Source of the DNA: RGIG8050 sp045588915
GTDB lineage: Bacteria; Bacillota; Clostridia; Christensenellales; UBA1242
NCBI GenBank assembly: GCA_045588915.1
Contig: JAZNFA010000001.1
Location: 1 to 8,994 of the forward strand
Length of the DNA stretch: 8,994 nucleotides
Direction: 5' to 3'
Position 1 is the first letter of the stretch; the number at the start of each line of letters is the position of its first letter. Shown one piece after another: positions 5,968 through 8,994 of this stretch. Position numbers and translations under genes: made by a program. Below the pieces are notes generated by a model that saw only the letters and a list, made by a program, of their open reading frames with translations, was not told the DNA's origin and searched no databases.

Positions 5968-7488
5968 ATGAAAACAGCAGTTGTGTATGCCCGATACAGC
6001 AGTGATAGTCAATCTGAGCAGTCGATTGAGGGGCAATTAAGAGTTTGTCAAGAATATGCTAAAAACAATCAAATTCTGATTGTCGATACCTATATCGACC
6101 GAGCAATGACGGGAACAAATGATAATCGTCCAGATTTCAAGCGAATGTTACACGATAGTAACAAACGACAATGGAACTATGTGATTGTCTATAAACTCGA
6201 CCGTTTTTCTAGAAATAAATATGAAACAACAATTCATAAACACACATTGCACAATAACGGCGTCAAAGTTTTATCTGCTATGGAAAACATTCCTGATACA
6301 CCAGAAGGTATTATTTTAGAATCTTTGCTTGAAGGAATGAATCAATATTATTCCGCAGAGTTATCACAAAAAGTTCACCGTGGCTTAAACGAAAGCTACT
6401 TAAAAGGTCAATTCACTGGCGGGGCAACTTTGTATGGCTACGATGTTGTAAATAAAAAAATTGTTATCAATCCGACCGAAAGTGAAATAGTAAAAGAAAT
6501 CTTTACTAAATATGCACTTGGTTATACTGGTGTTTCAATTGCCAATGACTTAAAAAGTCGTGGCGTAAGGTCAAAAGAAGGAAAGTATCTTAATGTCGCA
6601 AGAATTTACAAATTGATTAAAAATCCTAAATTTATCGGACAAACTATTCACAATGGTAAAGTTTATACTAACATCTATCCAGCCATTATTGATGAACAAA
6701 CTTGGCAAAAAGTTCAAGATGTTCGCAATACCAATAAACACGCTCATGGTAGGAAGAAAGAAGTTTATAACTTTATCTTATCTGGTAAGTTGGTTTGCGG
6801 TCATTGTCATCATTTAATTGTTGGCGAAAGTGGGACTTCGGAAACCACGGGGAAACATTATTACTATAATTGTTTAAGTCGCAGAAGAAAGAAAGCCGTG
6901 TGTAATTTCCACGCTGTCAAAAAACAATGGCTAGAAGATTTAGTTATTCAAACAACTTGGCAGCTATTAAAAGATAAAAACCAATTAGATGAAATTGCCA
7001 ATATGATTTACCACAAACATCAAAATCTTAAAGATGAATTATCTAATGTTAAAGCATTAGAAATGCGAAAGAGTAGTGCCGAAAAAGCAGTAAAGAATTT
7101 AATTACAGCACTGGAACAAGGTATTATTACCGAACAAACCAAAACCCGCTTACAAGAATTAGAAAAAGAAATTATGCAATACGATTTTGAAATTGAACAA
7201 GAAAAACAACGAACCTACACCTACTTAACTTTGGATATGATAAAAAATTATTTATACAATGTTATACCTAATGACAGTGTACATACTATATCTGCACGCA
7301 AACACATTGTAAAATTATTTATTCGCGAAATTATTTTTGATAATCACACATTAACAATTACTTACAATTTTACGGATAACAATCCCAGCAAACAACCACT
7401 CGACGAAATCAACGAAGTCATCACTATCTCTAATAGTTCAAACAATCAAGAACCCCTTGCACCAAACTTTCTCACAGGCGAAAACTAG
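5968..7488 (+). CDS. Large serine recombinase (resolvase/invertase family integrase)
   Basis: The 506-aa protein has the full layout of large serine integrases. The N-terminal catalytic domain (about 3-140) shows ARYSSD, with Ser11 as the nucleophile, and YKLDRFSRN with the active-site Arg79 and Arg82. A recombinase DNA-binding domain follows (about 155-260, including GYTGVSIANDLKSRGV). Next is a zinc ribbon (about 270-330) with Cys277, Cys280, Cys302 and Cys312. Last come a coiled-coil region (about 350-415), which in this class controls the direction of recombination, and a variable C-terminus. A strong AAGGAGG (5956-5962) lies 5 nt before the ATG. It should integrate and excise the element between attP and attB sites; no accessory recombination directionality factor is recognised, although the 42-aa ORF or the sigma-like protein could serve. 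It looks intact. It is the last gene of the module and runs convergently with the restriction-modification operon. Confidence 0.92.
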   Translation: MKTAVVYARYSSDSQSEQSIEGQLRVCQEYAKNNQILIVDTYIDRAMTGTNDNRPDFKRMLHDSNKRQWNYVIVYKLDRFSRNKYETTIHKHTLHNNGVKVLSAMENIPDTPEGIILESLLEGMNQYYSAELSQKVHRGLNESYLKGQFTGGATLYGYDVVNKKIVINPTESEIVKEIFTKYALGYTGVSIANDLKSRGVRSKEGKYLNVARIYKLIKNPKFIGQTIHNGKVYTNIYPAIIDEQTWQKVQDVRNTNKHAHGRKKEVYNFILSGKLVCGHCHHLIVGESGTSETTGKHYYYNCLSRRRKKAVCNFHAVKKQWLEDLVIQTTWQLLKDKNQLDEIANMIYHKHQNLKDELSNVKALEMRKSSAEKAVKNLITALEQGIITEQTKTRLQELEKEIMQYDFEIEQEKQRTYTYLTLDMIKNYLYNVIPNDSVHTISARKHIVKLFIREIIFDNHTLTITYNFTDNNPSKQPLDEINEVITISNSSNNQEPLAPNFLTGEN

Positions 7489-7492
7489 AAAT

Positions 7493-7526
7493 AATAAATT
7501 TACTAAATATAACAATTTATTTTTTT
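7493..7526 (+). terminator. Weak AT-only terminator after the recombinase gene
   Basis: AATAAATT (7493-7500) pairs with AATTTATT (7514-7521), and T residues continue to 7526. The stem has no G-C pair, so termination may be weak. It lies in the 65-bp gap between two convergent genes. No other structure is visible in this gap. Confidence 0.35.
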
Positions 7527-7553
7527 CGTTGAAGTAAATGAAAATAAAAAACA

Positions 7554-8273
7554 TCATTGATTTGCTTTTTCAATTATTTTAACTAAAATATCACGAACAC
7601 CAACTTCATATTTATTAAATTCTTCAATGTTCGTATCCTTTAACCATAATTGACCTTCACCAATATTACCACGGTGTTGTCCTATAGAGTAATATTTATT
7701 TGCAACCACTTCTTTGCTTGACAAAACCCAATATCGTATTTTATCTCTCCAAACTGCTATCCATACAAAAACATCACAACATGATGGTTTAATTTGTTGA
7801 AAATTCATATCAAAGCCAGATTTTGAATCACTTGATAAAGCCTTTACTATTAAAGAATCACCACTTTTACGATTTACAGCACGTGAAGCTTTGACTTCAA
7901 TTTTAATTCCGTTATACCAAAAATCATATTCACCTGAATAATTTTTGTCATATATGGTTGATGGAATTTTCAATTCAGGTACTACTTCATTTAAATGTCG
8001 CTGTGCCCAAGTCTCGCCAAATGTACGCGGAGCAGTAATTTCAAAAACATATAAATATTTATTTCGTTCCAAATAAGAATTTCGAATATTTAAATATTCT
8101 TGCAAACTGATTACTTTAGTGGCAATTAAATGACTTATTACATATTCGAATTTATTAAACGGATAAACTGAATATAAATCGTCCAACCTTTCATCGGTTA
8201 AATTTATTAAGCCATTTGTTTTTTCTTTCATTACTATTATTTTATCTTTTAATTCATTTATTAGTCGTTCCAT
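7554..8273 (-). CDS. Probable type II restriction endonuclease, PD-(D/E)XK fold
   Basis: The 239-aa protein has a PD-(D/E)XK-like active site: Asp117 in GEYDFWYNG and Glu126-Val-Lys128 in IKIEVKASRA, spaced as in many type II restriction enzymes and followed by a beta-rich core (QQIKPSCCDVFVWIAVW, 159-175). GETWAQRHLNE (86-96) probably supplies the helix before the active site, including a possible metal ligand Glu87. The ATG at 8273 has AAGGAG 7 nt upstream (8281-8286) and lies inside the end of the preceding methyltransferase gene, with a 20-bp overlap, so the two are co-translated. It should cut DNA at the site protected by that methyltransferase; the recognition sequence cannot be read from the sequence. 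It stops at TGA (7554-7556). The catalytic assignment is from motifs only, and a solitary nuclease of another kind is less likely given the partner. Confidence 0.72.
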   Translation of the reverse strand: MERLINELKDKIIVMKEKTNGLINLTDERLDDLYSVYPFNKFEYVISHLIATKVISLQEYLNIRNSYLERNKYLYVFEITAPRTFGETWAQRHLNEVVPELKIPSTIYDKNYSGEYDFWYNGIKIEVKASRAVNRKSGDSLIVKALSSDSKSGFDMNFQQIKPSCCDVFVWIAVWRDKIRYWVLSSKEVVANKYYSIGQHRGNIGEGQLWLKDTNIEEFNKYEVGVRDILVKIIEKANQ

Positions 8274-8994
8274 ATAATTTCTCCTTAATGTGCTTTATTT
8301 GTGTGCTGTTTAAATTAAATAATTTAAATACTGTTTTTTGTAATAGGTAATTAAATGAATCATCACCATCAATAATATTTTGAACACAAGTTGATAAAAA
8401 TTCATTTTCTTCTTTTGTAATTTCTATAAAAGGTAATTGTATCAAGTTTCCTTTTAGTATTTTAACCTCAGTAAATAACGTATTATATAAGTACTGATAT
8501 AATTCACTGTTCAAAAAACCTAAAACAGTTTTTATGGACATTTTAGGTATATGTGGTATTAAAATATTTGCACTATTCAAAAAGAGTGAAGAGGATTTAT
8601 CATAGGCAAAAACTAATTTATTTGATATAAATTTGTATACCAGTTTTTCCTTTGCTCTATATATTTCTTCTTTTGCAACTTGTTGCAATTGTTTTCTGTC
8701 ATATTTAATATAATTTTGAACGGGCTTTAATTTAAAAGGAATAATTTCTTTACCTGTGTATATTTTCTCAAAACCGTCTTTTGGTGAATTTGATAATTTA
8801 GTTTTATTATCGCCCGTAACGACTCCTAATGCCCAAGTACTGTTACTTAAATTATATTTACCTAGTTTCTTTACTTTTTTAATAATTGATATATCTTCAT
8901 TATCAAGAATATTAAAAATGTGATTCGTGTTTTCAAAAAATGTCTTTTTAAGAATTGTCGTTTTCAAATTATTTCGAATAATATCTATACTAGG
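8254..8994 (-). CDS. C-terminal part of a TaqI/Eco57I-type adenine DNA methyltransferase, start outside the window
   Basis: The frame is open from the right edge to TGA at 8254-8256 and gives 246 visible residues. There is no ATG near the edge: the first usable codon is a TTG at 8967, and the upstream residues PSIDIIRNN read on without a stop, so the gene continues beyond the window. The visible part matches the TaqI-like C-terminal specificity domain: LGVVTGDNKTKL, followed by IYTGKEIIPFKLKPVQNYIKY, the EKLVYKFISNKLVFAYD strand region, FLNSANILIPHIP and LGFLNSELYQYLYNTLF. This domain recognises the target sequence, while the AdoMet-binding and NPPY catalytic motifs would lie upstream, outside the window. 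It overlaps the downstream nuclease gene by 20 bp, the usual arrangement of a modification and restriction pair. A fused type IIG enzyme is less likely because a separate nuclease follows. Confidence 0.82.
   Translation of the reverse strand, partial: PSIDIIRNNLKTTILKKTFFENTNHIFNILDNEDISIIKKVKKLGKYNLSNSTWALGVVTGDNKTKLSNSPKDGFEKIYTGKEIIPFKLKPVQNYIKYDRKQLQQVAKEEIYRAKEKLVYKFISNKLVFAYDKSSSLFLNSANILIPHIPKMSIKTVLGFLNSELYQYLYNTLFTEVKILKGNLIQLPFIEITKEENEFLSTCVQNIIDGDDSFNYLLQKTVFKLFNLNSTQIKHIKEKLYGTTNK

Larger units (their letters stand above)
3660..7488 (+). mobile_element. Putative small integrated element: sigma-like regulator, Rep, serine recombinase
   Basis: Four same-strand genes (sigma-like, 42-aa ORF, HUH Rep, large serine recombinase), separated by palindrome-rich gaps, form a self-contained module between a lipoprotein gene and a convergent restriction-modification operon. 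A replication initiator next to a site-specific recombinase suggests an element that excises as a circle, replicates by rolling circle and reintegrates. No relaxase of conjugative type, coupling protein, capsid or cargo gene is present in the window, so transfer would need a helper. The outer limits are only gene- and hairpin-based guesses: no attL/attR pair was found, and the element could extend further either way, including the restriction-modification genes. Confidence 0.55.

Noticed and set aside
3663..7517. AACAATT at 3663-3669 and 7511-7517 as a possible attL/attR core
   Set aside because: It is only seven AT-rich bases, also occurs at 5907-5913, and has no extended flanking similarity.
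7554..8256. Possible use of TGA as a tryptophan codon (Mycoplasma code)
   Set aside because: TGA ends both minus-strand genes at natural positions, one within a coupled overlap, and TGG is used for Trp throughout.
1..8994. CRISPR array
   Set aside because: No regularly spaced direct repeats and no cas gene were seen.

Overview
The window is AT-rich with tightly packed genes. Strong AAGGAG-type ribosome binding sites, a lipoprotein carrying InlB/Listeria-Bacteroides repeats plus BspA-like leucine-rich repeats, and an element with a sigma-like regulator and a large serine recombinase all point to a low-GC Gram-positive bacterium, perhaps a gut Bacilli, Erysipelotrichia or Clostridia lineage. 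That placement is inference. TGA ends two minus-strand genes at sensible places and TGG encodes Trp throughout, so the standard bacterial code fits better than the Mycoplasma code.

Left flank (1-3641): a minus-strand DUF262-type gene runs off the left edge (1-792). Facing away from it is an 849-aa surface lipoprotein gene (1092-3641). Its 149-nt leader holds a long stem-loop and a second hairpin whose alternative fold would pair with the ribosome binding site.

Middle (about 3660-7488): a compact plus-strand module looks like a small integrated mobile element that can replicate itself. It contains a sigma-like HTH protein (3985-4596), a 42-aa ORF (4812-4940) overlapping an HUH-type Rep (4921-5799), and a large serine recombinase (5968-7488). 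The non-coding DNA is unusually rich in inverted repeats. The 343 bp before the sigma-like gene hold at least five dyads, one of which buries that gene's ribosome binding site in a 24-bp stem. A terminator lies before the 42-aa ORF, and the 168-bp gap between rep and the recombinase is almost one imperfect palindrome. Two of the dyads share the motif GTCAAGG/CCTTGAC, overlap possible -35 boxes, and precede the sigma-like and recombinase genes. No conjugation, capsid or cargo gene is visible and the ends were not found.

Right flank (7554-8994): a convergent minus-strand operon encodes the C-terminal end of a TaqI/Eco57I-type DNA methyltransferase (start outside the window) and, overlapping it by 20 bp, a PD-(D/E)XK protein. 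This is most likely a type II restriction-modification pair. Together with the DUF262 gene it makes the neighbourhood look like a defence or accessory region.

The most unusual signal is the RNA/DNA secondary structure controlling or replicating the central module. No single gene is without recognisable relatives, apart from the 42-aa ORF and the C-terminal third of the lipoprotein.
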